Below, piece after piece: positions 44,840-53,262 of a DNA stretch of 60,194 bases (positions within the stretch are counted from its first letter, which is position 1; every line of letters begins with the position of its first letter). Made by a program: the position numbers and the translations under genes. The notes below the pieces were generated by a model, which saw only the letters and a list, made by a program, of their open reading frames with translations, searched no databases and was not told the origin of the DNA. The DNA comes from Flavobacteriia bacterium (GTDB taxonomy: Bacteria > Bacteroidota > Bacteroidia > Flavobacteriales > Schleiferiaceae): positions 1 through 60,194 of the forward strand of contig JABXHW010000020.1 of the NCBI GenBank assembly GCA_013373425.1, read 5' to 3'.

Positions 44840-46267
44840 ATGTTTACTAGTCATTTCAAATCAGCTTCAGAATCTATCCCGAACCAATACGCCAGATTAC
44901 TCCAAGACAAAGAGGAACGTACTTTGCTCAAGGCGGGCGATGACATATACCCTATCGATCATATCCCACCCGGCGGATTATCTCTAAGCACAGGTCAATA
45001 TGTATTCACCAAAGATCTAGAGTTCACTCCGCCATTTGGAGACATGACAGCAATCAAAATTGTTGGCAATGGCGTCTCTCTGGATATGGGCGGCTTCAAG
45101 CTTACAGCCACAGGCTCGAATAAGACTACAACATTTGGAATTCAAGTGATGGCTGGAGAGCATACAGTTATTGAAAATGTAACTGTGAAAAACGGTCATA
45201 TTCATAACTTCGGCGTGAATGGTTTATCTGCCATCCGCACCAATCAACTCGTCGTTGACAATGTACAGGTCCATGAACTGACCTACCCCATCTTCGATAT
45301 TGTACCCACGGCGTTCTTTCTAGATCAAGCGAATTCCTTTGAGGTATATAACTGCAAAGTGATAAAGATGGATGTGATTGCTATGACTGCTTCAGCCTTT
45401 TTGGTCGCTAACTCTGCGATGGGAATCCTTTACAACAATCATGTAGATGGATTTAAAAACTCCGACGGAGTGGCCGGAGCGTTCGTACTTGATAGCTGCT
45501 CATTCATTCGAACGCTAGAGTGCACGGCTAAGAATCTGCAAACCGTCTCTCAAGGCAGTCCACTATCCACAATCGGACACACGTGCATTGGATTCATGCC
45601 AACATCATCTAACAATCTTGTTTACAGCAACTGCGTGGCCGACACACTACTTGGTTGCTGCGACGATTGTCATGGTATGTCACTTTTCTCTGTCAATAAC
45701 GTTTCTGTGGACAATTTCAGAGCGTATCGAGTTTATGATGGACTGGGGTCTCAAAAAACCGGTGCGAAGGCAACAGGTGTGGAAGTTTATGGTAGTAATA
45801 TCACCGTCACAAATTCTCACGCAGAAGATATTTCTTCCATTGATCCTCAAGATTTGCAAGCTACAGGATTTAGCGCTTGTGGAGCTAACATCACATTCTC
45901 CAATTGCTCAGCACACAAAGTTCTAACCTCTGGTCCAGATGCTCCAGGTAAAGACTATGAATTTGGAACTGGATTTGGCTGGGCTCCAGACCCTCGACCT
46001 CAGTTCGTAAAACCGGCAGTGGATATAACCTACGAGAACTGCACTGCAACTCAGTGTCAAATTGGTTTCGACACATGGAATCATCAGAACTCGAACTGGA
46101 AAGAGAATAGCTTTGAATCATGCGAGACACCAATAAAAATTCAACCCTATGGTACAGTTAGAGTTTACAGAATGAACTTTTGTTCTGAACTACCGAAATC
46201 AAAGCCTGGAGATCCATTCAAAAATTTCCCCATATACAATTGCGCCATGGATAATACTGTAGACTAA
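44840..46267 (+). CDS. Right-handed parallel beta-helix protein, cysteine-rich, no signal peptide
   Basis: A 475-residue protein whose residues 60-450 form a series of about 20-25-residue coils of the pectate-lyase type (IENVTVKNGHIHNFGVNGL, ITVTNSHAEDISS, ITFSNCSAHKV). Fifteen cysteines are present, many at the same point of the coil (NCxA, SCxF), consistent with a stacked ladder, plus a CCDDCH cluster. There is no signal peptide and no T9SS tail, so location is unclear. Related folds include polysaccharide lyases, epimerases and phage tail spikes; no catalytic set could be assigned. Confidence 0.68.
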   Translation: MFTSHFKSASESIPNQYARLLQDKEERTLLKAGDDIYPIDHIPPGGLSLSTGQYVFTKDLEFTPPFGDMTAIKIVGNGVSLDMGGFKLTATGSNKTTTFGIQVMAGEHTVIENVTVKNGHIHNFGVNGLSAIRTNQLVVDNVQVHELTYPIFDIVPTAFFLDQANSFEVYNCKVIKMDVIAMTASAFLVANSAMGILYNNHVDGFKNSDGVAGAFVLDSCSFIRTLECTAKNLQTVSQGSPLSTIGHTCIGFMPTSSNNLVYSNCVADTLLGCCDDCHGMSLFSVNNVSVDNFRAYRVYDGLGSQKTGAKATGVEVYGSNITVTNSHAEDISSIDPQDLQATGFSACGANITFSNCSAHKVLTSGPDAPGKDYEFGTGFGWAPDPRPQFVKPAVDITYENCTATQCQIGFDTWNHQNSNWKENSFESCETPIKIQPYGTVRVYRMNFCSELPKSKPGDPFKNFPIYNCAMDNTVD

Positions 46268-46449
46268 CACACTCTTTATTAGTAGTGCCTGTACCGTGTA
46301 GTTCAACAGAGTATGCGAGAAGCAGGAAAGGATTTCGAACTTGATGCGACTCTACACTTATTGAAATGGGCCTAGGCCTGCGAGCTAAGGCAACCACCTT
46401 TCATTTACTCCGTAGAGTATTGCAACCAAGTATAACAGAACGATCACCT

Positions 46450-46869
46450 ATGAAGAAGCTCATCAGTTTCAAACGAGCGGCGCATCTAGCCACTGGCATT
46501 TTTAGCGTCCTAAGTCTTTTCCACCTTGGTATAATTGTCGGCATTCTATTCCTAGATTTTGCTCCTGTAGAATTCCTTTGGGGCGGCCAATTCGAAACCG
46601 CGGAGGAACTCTTGCAATTCGAGATTCTCTCCTTCCTAATCATGGTCTTGTGCGTCCTCATCGTACTCGTGCGCATGCAAACCATTGCCATTGCTGCCTT
46701 ACTCCGAACCTCACGCATTGCCCTTTGGTTGCTTACCGCGTTATTTTTGCTCAACACTGTGGGCAACCTATTGGCTAAAACCAATTTCGAAAAGGGATTT
46801 GCACTGGTAACAGTGATTTTGGCGGGACTGTGTTTGAGAATGGCGCTGGAGCCAGTGCGAAAGAGTTGA
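46450..46869 (+). CDS. Small four-helix membrane protein
   Basis: A 139-residue protein with four hydrophobic segments: GIFSVLSLFHLGIIVGILFL, ILSFLIMVLCVLIVLV, IALWLLTALFLL and FALVTVILAGLCL. The start at 46450 (MKKLISFKRAAH) gives a normal basic N-terminus; the frame extends 28 codons upstream without membrane features. No family was recognised. It lies 110 bases upstream of the AraC-type regulator and could be its partner. Confidence 0.6.
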   Translation: MKKLISFKRAAHLATGIFSVLSLFHLGIIVGILFLDFAPVEFLWGGQFETAEELLQFEILSFLIMVLCVLIVLVRMQTIAIAALLRTSRIALWLLTALFLLNTVGNLLAKTNFEKGFALVTVILAGLCLRMALEPVRKS

Positions 46870-46979
46870 GTATAGCATCGGTTGTTTCTCGCCCTATATC
46901 CAGTAAGGTTTCCATCCCTGTATGAATACATATCCACGAATTGTCGCACATTTGAGCATCTTGTTTCAGTAAAGTAACT

Positions 46980-48779
46980 ATGAACACAGGCTCCATTTCT
47001 GATAAAACCATAGCCGTTCTTCCTTTTGTGAACATGAGCGCAGAACAGGAGAACGAGTTCTTCAGCGATGGAATCACAGAGGAGATTATCAATGCACTAG
47101 CAAAGATTGGTGGTTTAAAAGTTACTTCGAGAACCTCTTCATTTTATTTCAAAGGGAAGAACATACCCATCCCTGAAATTGGGAAAGCACTAGGTGTATC
47201 TACCATTCTGGAAGGAAGTGTCCGCTTGTCGGGGAAAACCATTCGCTTTACCGCCCAGCTGATTGATGCCGCAGACGACTTTCACTTTTGGTCGGAAACA
47301 TGGGATAGACAATTAGAAAACGTCTTCGAAGTGCAAGATGAAATCAGCTTGCTAATCGCCGAACGATTACGTGAGCATTTCGGCCACTTCGAAATCAGTG
47401 AGCACTTGGTTGAAAAACAAACGGAAAGCATCGATGCTTACGAACATTTTCTGAAAGCTACTTTTTACAAGAATAAATGGAATCCAGAGGATGTATTAAC
47501 CGCTATTTCGTTTTACGAAAAGGCGATTGAGCTCGACCCTAACCACGCGAAGTCGTTAGTAGGGTTAGGCGATGCCTACAGTTTTTTGGCAACATGCGGA
47601 TACATATCCTTTGAGGAAGGTTGGGGAAAAACTGCACAACTCGCGAATCAGGCCGTTCAACTGAACGACAAATTGCCGGATGCATATCACCTCCTTGCCA
47701 ATCTTGCCTTCTTTACCGAATGCGATTATAGAAAGTCGTTTGAACTGAACTCAAGGTCAATCCAACTTAATCCGAACTTTGCTGAGGCCCAGCAGTTCAT
47801 GTCCTTTCTCCATATTATCGCTGGGCAAAAAGAAAAAGCGAAACAGCATTTGGATATCGCCCTAACTGGAGATCCGCTTTCTCAAGAAACTCAATTCTTC
47901 AGCGGTTACTTGGATTACATGCTTGAAGATTATACCCAATCCCTCCAAAAATTGGATAGATGTTTAACGGTGAATCCGAAAAACATACCTGCGCTTTCTG
48001 TCAAATCCAATTGCCTACTCAAGCTGGGAAAATATGAAGAGGTCATTCCATTTTATGAATCCATGCCCTCTGAAATCCTTATCCCCGAAGAAAAAACAGG
48101 TGCGTTTGCCATAGCATACGCATTGATGGGCGATGTCGAAAAAGGAGAGAAGTATCGCGCCATTTTAGAGGAACAAGCGAAAACGCCAGATGGGCACACG
48201 GCAAGCTCTTACCTCTTCCTTCTCTTCGGCGCCCTTGATGAAAAAGAGAATGCCTTTCAATGGGTAGCCGATGCGATTGAAACTCAGTCTCCCCTCCTCT
48301 TGCTTCGCTACGCAGACCCATTGATCGACCCAATAAAGGATGACCCAAAGTATTCTGTCATCCATAAAAAACTGTTTCCGCAAGACTTGTTTGGCATACA
48401 GAAAGTTGCGCTAAAAAAGAAAGCCTTACTTGATGAAGAGGCAGTAAGGGAATACAAGGAGAAGTTGAAGCTATTTGTAGAATCTGAGAAGCCACATCTC
48501 AATCCAGATATTACTCTGCGCTCCTTGGCGGATGACTTAGAGCTTCACCCCAATCAACTATCATGGTTACTGAACCAAGGTTTCGGAAAGAATTTCAATG
48601 AATTCATAAACCATTACCGCGTAGCAGAATTTAAATCTGTTGCCAAACGGCCTGAGCACTCTCACCTAACTATCATGTCTATTGCGTTCGATTGTGGCTT
48701 CAACTCAAAAACTGTTTTCAATACCTATTTCAAAAAAGAAACAGGGTTAACGCCCAAACAGTTTCTGAGTCAAGCTTAG
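46980..48779 (+). CDS. FlgO/TolB-like, TPR and AraC-type HTH regulator
   Basis: A 599-residue cytoplasmic protein of three parts. Residues 8-130 form the FlgO/TolB N-terminal-like module seen before TPRs in regulators and cyclases (IAVLPFVNMSAEQENEFFSDGITEEI, STILEGSVRLSGKTIRFTAQLID). Residues 145-440 carry several TPR motifs. The last 100 residues are an AraC-family DNA-binding domain (LRSLADDLELHPNQLSWLLNQGF, MSIAFDCGFNSKTVFNTYFKKETGLTPKQF). It likely senses a ligand or protein through the N-terminal modules. Direct repeats about 1 kb downstream are a candidate target. Confidence 0.85.
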   Translation: MNTGSISDKTIAVLPFVNMSAEQENEFFSDGITEEIINALAKIGGLKVTSRTSSFYFKGKNIPIPEIGKALGVSTILEGSVRLSGKTIRFTAQLIDAADDFHFWSETWDRQLENVFEVQDEISLLIAERLREHFGHFEISEHLVEKQTESIDAYEHFLKATFYKNKWNPEDVLTAISFYEKAIELDPNHAKSLVGLGDAYSFLATCGYISFEEGWGKTAQLANQAVQLNDKLPDAYHLLANLAFFTECDYRKSFELNSRSIQLNPNFAEAQQFMSFLHIIAGQKEKAKQHLDIALTGDPLSQETQFFSGYLDYMLEDYTQSLQKLDRCLTVNPKNIPALSVKSNCLLKLGKYEEVIPFYESMPSEILIPEEKTGAFAIAYALMGDVEKGEKYRAILEEQAKTPDGHTASSYLFLLFGALDEKENAFQWVADAIETQSPLLLLRYADPLIDPIKDDPKYSVIHKKLFPQDLFGIQKVALKKKALLDEEAVREYKEKLKLFVESEKPHLNPDITLRSLADDLELHPNQLSWLLNQGFGKNFNEFINHYRVAEFKSVAKRPEHSHLTIMSIAFDCGFNSKTVFNTYFKKETGLTPKQFLSQA

Positions 48780-48788
48780 TCGAAAACA

Positions 48789-48816
48789 AAAGCCCCACCG
48801 ACATGGTAGGGCCTTT
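48789..48816. terminator. Bidirectional terminator
   Basis: GCCCCACC (48792-48799) pairs with GGTAGGGC (48805-48812) with one mismatch. T-rich ends follow on both strands, better on the minus strand (CTTTTGTTTTC). It separates the convergent regulator and barrel genes. Confidence 0.7.
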
Positions 48817-48856
48817 AAGTAGTTTGCTTGAATCCGTCGTGCTCAGCTCATTCCAT

Positions 48857-49651
48857 TTAAAAGTTGAGCGTTGCTCCCAATCGAATTTGATGCTCCACCT
48901 GTCGGCTACTCGCACCAACTGAGCTGTTGAGATAATCATAGTTGTAGTTCAAGCTCAATTCTAAGTAGCTTGTCAACTTATACCCCATCTTCAATGATGC
49001 TTCAGGAACTAGATAGTTGTCTGGTGCAACCCATTCTCCATTCTCAAAAAGAGGAGAAACTTCTCCATTCTCAATTGTAATACTCGGGTCGTTTGAACGG
49101 TATACGTACGCGATTACTGGCATACTCAAACCTGCCGATGCACGCCATCTGTTCTTTTGAAATTCAACTTGAACGGCTGCATTGAGATGATGCGCACTCA
49201 ATGAGCTGAACTGTCCATCGACCTCATTACGCATTTCCCAATTCGCAAATCGCGTACTGAATGCATAGTTACTCCCCACATGCAGACTGAATCCCGAATT
49301 CGTGCTCATCACTGGTGCCAAAATGCCAAGACGTGCTTCAAATGCGAAGTAAGGTGCATTTAGATTCTCGTTTTCACGATTAAATTCAGAAGCCTCATTC
49401 ATGAGGTAAACCTGAAAACGAAAGTCGTTGCGAAGATGATACTCATACCCCAATTTCAAGCTTAGCGAGGTGTAGTTGATCTCGGAACCTGACAGCTCCT
49501 CATCCTCCACAACTCCAGAGCCTGTTCCTGCCTCAATCTTAATATGGTTATATCCATTCTTAAGTTCAGGCTGACTTCCTGTTTCTGATTGTGCAAATGA
49601 CGCCGTCGAGCAAAGAATCAATGCGGTAGCGGTCAAAGTTTTGGTTGTCAT
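48857..49651 (-). CDS. Predicted outer-membrane beta-barrel protein
   Basis: A 264-residue protein with signal peptide MTTKTLTATALILCSTASFAQ. The body is strand-rich (YTSLSLKLGYEYHLRNDFRFQVYL, LELSLNYNYDYLNSS) and ends HQIRLGATLNF, a closing barrel strand with terminal Phe. The family was not identified. It is divergent from the glycine-zipper/MDR/hydrolase operon, with a 180-base shared promoter region. Confidence 0.68.
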   Translation of the reverse strand: MTTKTLTATALILCSTASFAQSETGSQPELKNGYNHIKIEAGTGSGVVEDEELSGSEINYTSLSLKLGYEYHLRNDFRFQVYLMNEASEFNRENENLNAPYFAFEARLGILAPVMSTNSGFSLHVGSNYAFSTRFANWEMRNEVDGQFSSLSAHHLNAAVQVEFQKNRWRASAGLSMPVIAYVYRSNDPSITIENGEVSPLFENGEWVAPDNYLVPEASLKMGYKLTSYLELSLNYNYDYLNSSVGASSRQVEHQIRLGATLNF

Positions 49652-49756
49652 AACGATTTGATTTTAATGATTGACTTCCTAATTCGACTGCAAAACTGAG
49701 GAGAGCATCCCTGCTAAAAGTTCCGAATCACCAATCCTGGTTCTGAAATGTAATTC

Positions 49757-49786
49757 CGAACCTCTCCTTGAGATTGCGAACCTCTC
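49757..49786. promoter_or_regulatory. Direct repeat CGAACCTCTC, possible operator
   Basis: CGAACCTCTC occurs at 49757-49766 and again at 49777-49786, exactly 20 bases apart (two helix turns). The pair lies in the divergent promoter region, ending 16 bases before the -7 box at 49803. This is the spacing and placement used by AraC-family activators, and such a regulator is encoded nearby at 46980. Confidence 0.45.
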
Positions 49787-49802
49787 TAGCTGTTGCCCCT
49801 CC

Positions 49803-49810
49803 TACTTTTG
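49803..49810 (+). promoter_or_regulatory. -7 box TACTTTTG of the small-protein/MDR/hydrolase operon
   Basis: A perfect TAnnTTTG lies 21 bases before the ATG at 49832. No good -33 TTG is seen at the normal spacing, which fits a promoter that needs an activator at the direct repeats just upstream. Confidence 0.55.
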
Positions 49811-49831
49811 TTCACGTAATCATTCAGAAAG

Positions 49832-49990
49832 ATGAAGAAAGAGAAGCACACAAATTACACAGCCGCAGGTATTGCTATCGGCACAGCCATTGGTGCAACA
49901 ATAGGTATAGCCATGAATAATTTGGCCTTGGGCACCTCTTTAGGTATTGCGCTTGGTGGCGCTTTCGGTTACGTGATTCCAAAAAAGTAG
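49832..49990 (+). CDS. Small glycine-zipper membrane protein (52 residues)
   Basis: The frame encodes a basic start (MKKEKHTNY), then two hydrophobic helices dense in Gly-xxx-Gly spacing (AAGIAIGTAIGATIGIAM and LGTSLGIALGGAFGYVI), and a PKK end. Glycine-zipper peptides pack as helix pairs in membranes and are known from small stress or pore proteins. A consensus promoter box precedes it, and the MDR gene starts four bases after its stop codon, so it is likely translated. It is too short for most automatic gene finders. Confidence 0.68.
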   Translation: MKKEKHTNYTAAGIAIGTAIGATIGIAMNNLALGTSLGIALGGAFGYVIPKK

Positions 49991-49994
49991 GACT

Positions 49995-50933
49995 ATGAAA
50001 GCGATAAGATGCACGAAATACGGAGGCCCAGAAAACCTGATCCTAGATCACTTTGAAAAGCCCTCACCGAAAGCCAATGAGGTGTTGATTAAAATAAAAG
50101 CCACCTCGGTTACCGCGAGTGATGTGCTCCTAAGAAGAATGAACGAAGCAGCCATTCCCAAGTTCATTCTTCAACTCATCTTCGGATTTGGTAAGCCCAG
50201 GAATCCCATCTTGGGAATGGTGACGGCAGGAATCGTTGAAGATAAAGGTGCAGAGGTAACCTCATTCAATATTGGAGATGCCGTATTTGCATACGGATCT
50301 ATCTCGCCCATGAAACGCCGTTTCGGCTCATACGCCGAATACATCTCATTGCCTGAGGATTGGAATTTGGCTAAAAAACCCACGAACACAAGCTTTGAAG
50401 AGGCGGCAGCCATTCCTTACGGGGGACTCCTCGCTTCCCACCTGATTGATCAGACGAACATTAAACCTGGAGATTCGGTATTGATCTATGGAGCTTCGGG
50501 AAGTATTGGAACATCAGCATTGCAACTCGCCAAGATTGCTGGAGCACAGGTGACAAGTGTTTGCAGTGCAAGAAATTTTGAGCTGGTTCAGTCTCTGGGC
50601 TCAGACAAAGAAATCGATTACACCTCTGATTCTGCAGAGGAAAAATTGGGTGTCTATGACTATGTAATCGATGCGGTTGGTAACAGCAAGACTTCAAAGT
50701 TAAAGGAGAAAACTAAACTGGCGCTAGGAGAAGGTGGCAAGTACATTTCCATCGACAAAGGAGTTCCCAAGACACCAAAAAGCGCATTCATCAAACTTAA
50801 GGAGCATGTAGAGAGCGGTAAACTTAGACCTGTTATCGACACCGTATTCCCGCTGGAAAAAACGGCGGACGCTCATGCATATGTAGAACAAGGTCATAAA
50901 CGCGGAAATGTAATAATTACGGTTTCACACTAA
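49995..50933 (+). CDS. Zinc-independent MDR oxidoreductase (quinone reductase/zeta-crystallin type)
   Basis: A 312-residue medium-chain dehydrogenase. The N-terminal GroES-like half (MKAIRCTKYGGPENLILD, GMVTAGIVEDKG) is followed by a Rossmann half with GASGSIGTSALQLAKIAGAQV. The catalytic zinc residues of alcohol dehydrogenases are missing, as in NADPH:quinone reductases. It is the second gene of an operon with the 52-residue peptide and the alpha/beta hydrolase. Confidence 0.83.
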   Translation: MKAIRCTKYGGPENLILDHFEKPSPKANEVLIKIKATSVTASDVLLRRMNEAAIPKFILQLIFGFGKPRNPILGMVTAGIVEDKGAEVTSFNIGDAVFAYGSISPMKRRFGSYAEYISLPEDWNLAKKPTNTSFEEAAAIPYGGLLASHLIDQTNIKPGDSVLIYGASGSIGTSALQLAKIAGAQVTSVCSARNFELVQSLGSDKEIDYTSDSAEEKLGVYDYVIDAVGNSKTSKLKEKTKLALGEGGKYISIDKGVPKTPKSAFIKLKEHVESGKLRPVIDTVFPLEKTADAHAYVEQGHKRGNVIITVSH

Positions 50934-50951
50934 CCCATCAAAAACATCGAC

Positions 50952-51806
50952 ATGGAAAAACTATTCAAAACACAGCAAGGCAAAAACGCGATTCTAAATC
51001 TCTATGATGAGAAATTGGATGAACTTGATATCGACTTTGAATACTTGAAAGTTGAGACCAGCTTCGGTGAAACTAACATCATAGCAACAGGAAACCCGTT
51101 GCATCCGCCAATGATTCTTGTGCATGGTTCCAATGGATGCGCTCCTATTGCGCTAGAAACCTACCCTCATTTAAGTCAGAAGTTCAGGGTGTACGCTGTA
51201 GATGTTATTGCTCAACCCAATAAAAGCGCGGAAGTAAGACCCAGCATGAAAGATGAGTCGTACGGTAAATGGATGAATGAGGTCATTGCCCAATTAGGGA
51301 TCACAGAAGTAACCATGGCAGGCTTCTCCTTTGGTGGATTGGTTATCCTAAAAACATTGGAATATGATGAAAGTAACATCAAAGAAGTGTACCTCACTGT
51401 GCCGGCATATGTCGTGAATGGTAATCCAATACGAGCGCTTTTGAAAGTATTTATCCCGATGAAGAGATTCATGAAATCGAAAAAAATGGCTCAGATAGAG
51501 AAGTTCCTATCCAGTCTATTCACTGAGCCTGATGACTTCGCGTTGGCCTTTCTTCCGCAAGTGTTCTTGGAGTTTAATATGGATTTCACCCCCGTGCCGG
51601 TCATTAACTCCAAAAAGGCAAAAAATATAACTACCCCAATCACCATTTTCGCAGCAGACGATGACCTCCTTTTTCCCGGTGAAAAAATGCTAAAGCGCGC
51701 ATCCAAAATATTTCCATCATTAAAGGAAAGTATGTTGATATCTCAATCTAAACACGTCCAGAGCAAGGAACAGAATCGGATCATTGAAGACGTTATGATA
51801 AAATAA
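50952..51806 (+). CDS. Alpha/beta hydrolase
   Basis: A 284-residue cytoplasmic hydrolase. MILVHGSNG is the oxyanion-hole strand, GFSFGG holds the nucleophilic Ser (about residue 123), Asp lies in FAADDDLLFPGEK and His in SKHVQS. A lid region of about 60 residues is present. Substrate unknown. It follows the MDR gene by 18 bases; oxidoreductase plus hydrolase suggests handling of a small electrophile or ester, but this is inference. Confidence 0.8.
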   Translation: MEKLFKTQQGKNAILNLYDEKLDELDIDFEYLKVETSFGETNIIATGNPLHPPMILVHGSNGCAPIALETYPHLSQKFRVYAVDVIAQPNKSAEVRPSMKDESYGKWMNEVIAQLGITEVTMAGFSFGGLVILKTLEYDESNIKEVYLTVPAYVVNGNPIRALLKVFIPMKRFMKSKKMAQIEKFLSSLFTEPDDFALAFLPQVFLEFNMDFTPVPVINSKKAKNITTPITIFAADDDLLFPGEKMLKRASKIFPSLKESMLISQSKHVQSKEQNRIIEDVMIK

Positions 51807-51887
51807 GCAAGGTGAAGAGAAGTAAAAGGGATGGTTGAAGCATCAATGTGATCCTCATCAGAATTTCAATTAGCTTGCTGAGAACGA

Positions 51888-51902
51888 TACCAACAGTTGG
51901 TA
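51888..51902. promoter_or_regulatory. Perfect palindrome TACCAAC-A-GTTGGTA
   Basis: A 15-base palindrome with a single central base lies 35 bases before the ATG at 51937 and 13 bases before TCACTTTG (51916-51923), a -7 box with one mismatch. The word GAATTTCA flanks it on both sides (51861 and 51911). It has the look of a repressor site. Confidence 0.4.
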
Positions 51903-51936
51903 CAACAATTGAATTTCACTTTGGAAAGTACAGTCC

Positions 51937-52953
51937 ATGCGCCTACCTATCTACACCTTCTTATTGCCTTTTGTGATATCGTCAGCGTGCGCTGAAACGA
52001 GTCAGAGTAATAATCCAGAACTCAGTAAGAGCAATCCCTCTCTTCTCGATACTACGCTCACAGCACCCGCTAACCAAGACGACATTCATCAATTTGAGCA
52101 TGTCAATCTGTATTCTATTTCTTCGAGTAGTAACGGCGTTTACTACATTGAATTCATCCCGCTCTCGGAAGCGTTACAGTCGGGAGAGGAGCCTGAAGAT
52201 CTTGCTCTCCCGCCCTACTTAATGAGCGATGCACACGAGATTGACCCCGATACCTTATTCTATCTTGAAAATGAGTATCGAAATTCTGTTCTCGAATTTG
52301 CAGGTATTGATGAGACCGACAGTGTTTATGTCTTCGACCTTGCCAAGAACCACATCGAGTCATTTCCTGTCTCAGCCTTTCGCATTGTGGCCTTCATCAA
52401 TCCCTACGGAGCGGATTTACCCTATCGAAAAACAGACTATATATTTGGGCTAGATGTAACTAAAAGGTCGGAGAAAGGTGATCGCACCTACAACAGACAA
52501 GAGTTCGCGAGTATTGAAGAGTTCAATCCTTTTATTGAAGGTTCCGCCATTCGCATTGAATGGAATGAAATAAATGAAGCCGATTACCCCGCAGAATTAA
52601 CCATAGATTGGCCGGAATATTCTCCAACAAAGTGTTACTCCTTTGCCTTTGAGGATTACATGTATTTCGCTCGAATTTATCGCAAAGGACAAGCGGAATA
52701 CGGAATTAAGATTGATATCCGCCGCGGAGGTCAATTCATTTGGAGCCGAACCGACTACTCCAGCGAGGGCAGCGACCCCATTCTTCCAATGCTGTACAAC
52801 AATGACAACTTTAGTCATTGGACAGGTAGATGGTTCAGGAATAAGCCACCAGTTCTGTTTAACGTGTATGTAGTCTCATTTGGCTGTCCAGCGGTGTATT
52901 ATATCCACGAACAAGGCAATGTCCAATCCCTCATCTGCGACAATCGGCATTGA
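51937..52953 (+). CDS. Lipoprotein, unknown function
   Basis: A 338-residue protein with lipobox SSAC (Cys18). A Ser/Asn-rich linker of about 40 residues is followed by a mixed region with many aromatic residues (WPEYSPTKCYSFAFEDYMYFAR). No family was recognised. It is transcribed alone, with a palindrome at its promoter and a terminator 200 bases after its stop. Confidence 0.62.
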   Translation: MRLPIYTFLLPFVISSACAETSQSNNPELSKSNPSLLDTTLTAPANQDDIHQFEHVNLYSISSSSNGVYYIEFIPLSEALQSGEEPEDLALPPYLMSDAHEIDPDTLFYLENEYRNSVLEFAGIDETDSVYVFDLAKNHIESFPVSAFRIVAFINPYGADLPYRKTDYIFGLDVTKRSEKGDRTYNRQEFASIEEFNPFIEGSAIRIEWNEINEADYPAELTIDWPEYSPTKCYSFAFEDYMYFARIYRKGQAEYGIKIDIRRGGQFIWSRTDYSSEGSDPILPMLYNNDNFSHWTGRWFRNKPPVLFNVYVVSFGCPAVYYIHEQGNVQSLICDNRH

Positions 52954-53155
52954 CAGCATTGGTCTAACAAACAGAGTAAATCTGTACAAGAAATAGAATC
53001 TAATTTGATAGTTTAGAATTGTCTCAAAACGGGGAAGGCTTCATTATTGGGGAAGTTTACCAGGCTGCAATACTATTTAAACGTTTATCTACGACTACTG
53101 AATGTAGAATACGTAAATTTCGATTCATTCCTTGAAAAAAGTTTGGTTTTGGTTG

Positions 53156-53187
53156 GCCTGAAGACTTTGTCTTAAGGCTTTTTTTCT
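53156..53187 (+). terminator. Rho-independent terminator
   Basis: GCCT-g-AAGAC (53156-53165) pairs with GTCTT-a-AGGC (53169-53178) around TTT, followed by seven T (53179-53185). Confidence 0.75.
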
Positions 53188-53197
53188 TCTATAAATG

Positions 53198-53222
53198 AGC
53201 ACCTGCTTACCAATCAGGTGCT
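53198..53222 (-). terminator. Hairpin after the lamin-tail lipoprotein gene
   Basis: AGCACCTG (53198-53205) pairs perfectly with CAGGTGCT (53215-53222); on the minus strand it is followed by CATTTAT. A weak U-tract makes it a moderate terminator for the gene at 53263. Confidence 0.5.
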
Positions 53223-53262
53223 ACCCTCTTCTTCCCGAGGATAGATTTGGAATTAGTCAATT

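Larger units (their letters stand above)
52954..53262. other. 309-base spacer with two terminator hairpins
   Basis: No gene is seen. About 200 bases of AT-rich sequence lead to a plus-strand terminator (53156-53187) and then a second hairpin (53198-53222). The distance from the lipoprotein stop to the first terminator leaves room for a long 3' UTR or a small RNA. Confidence 0.4.
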
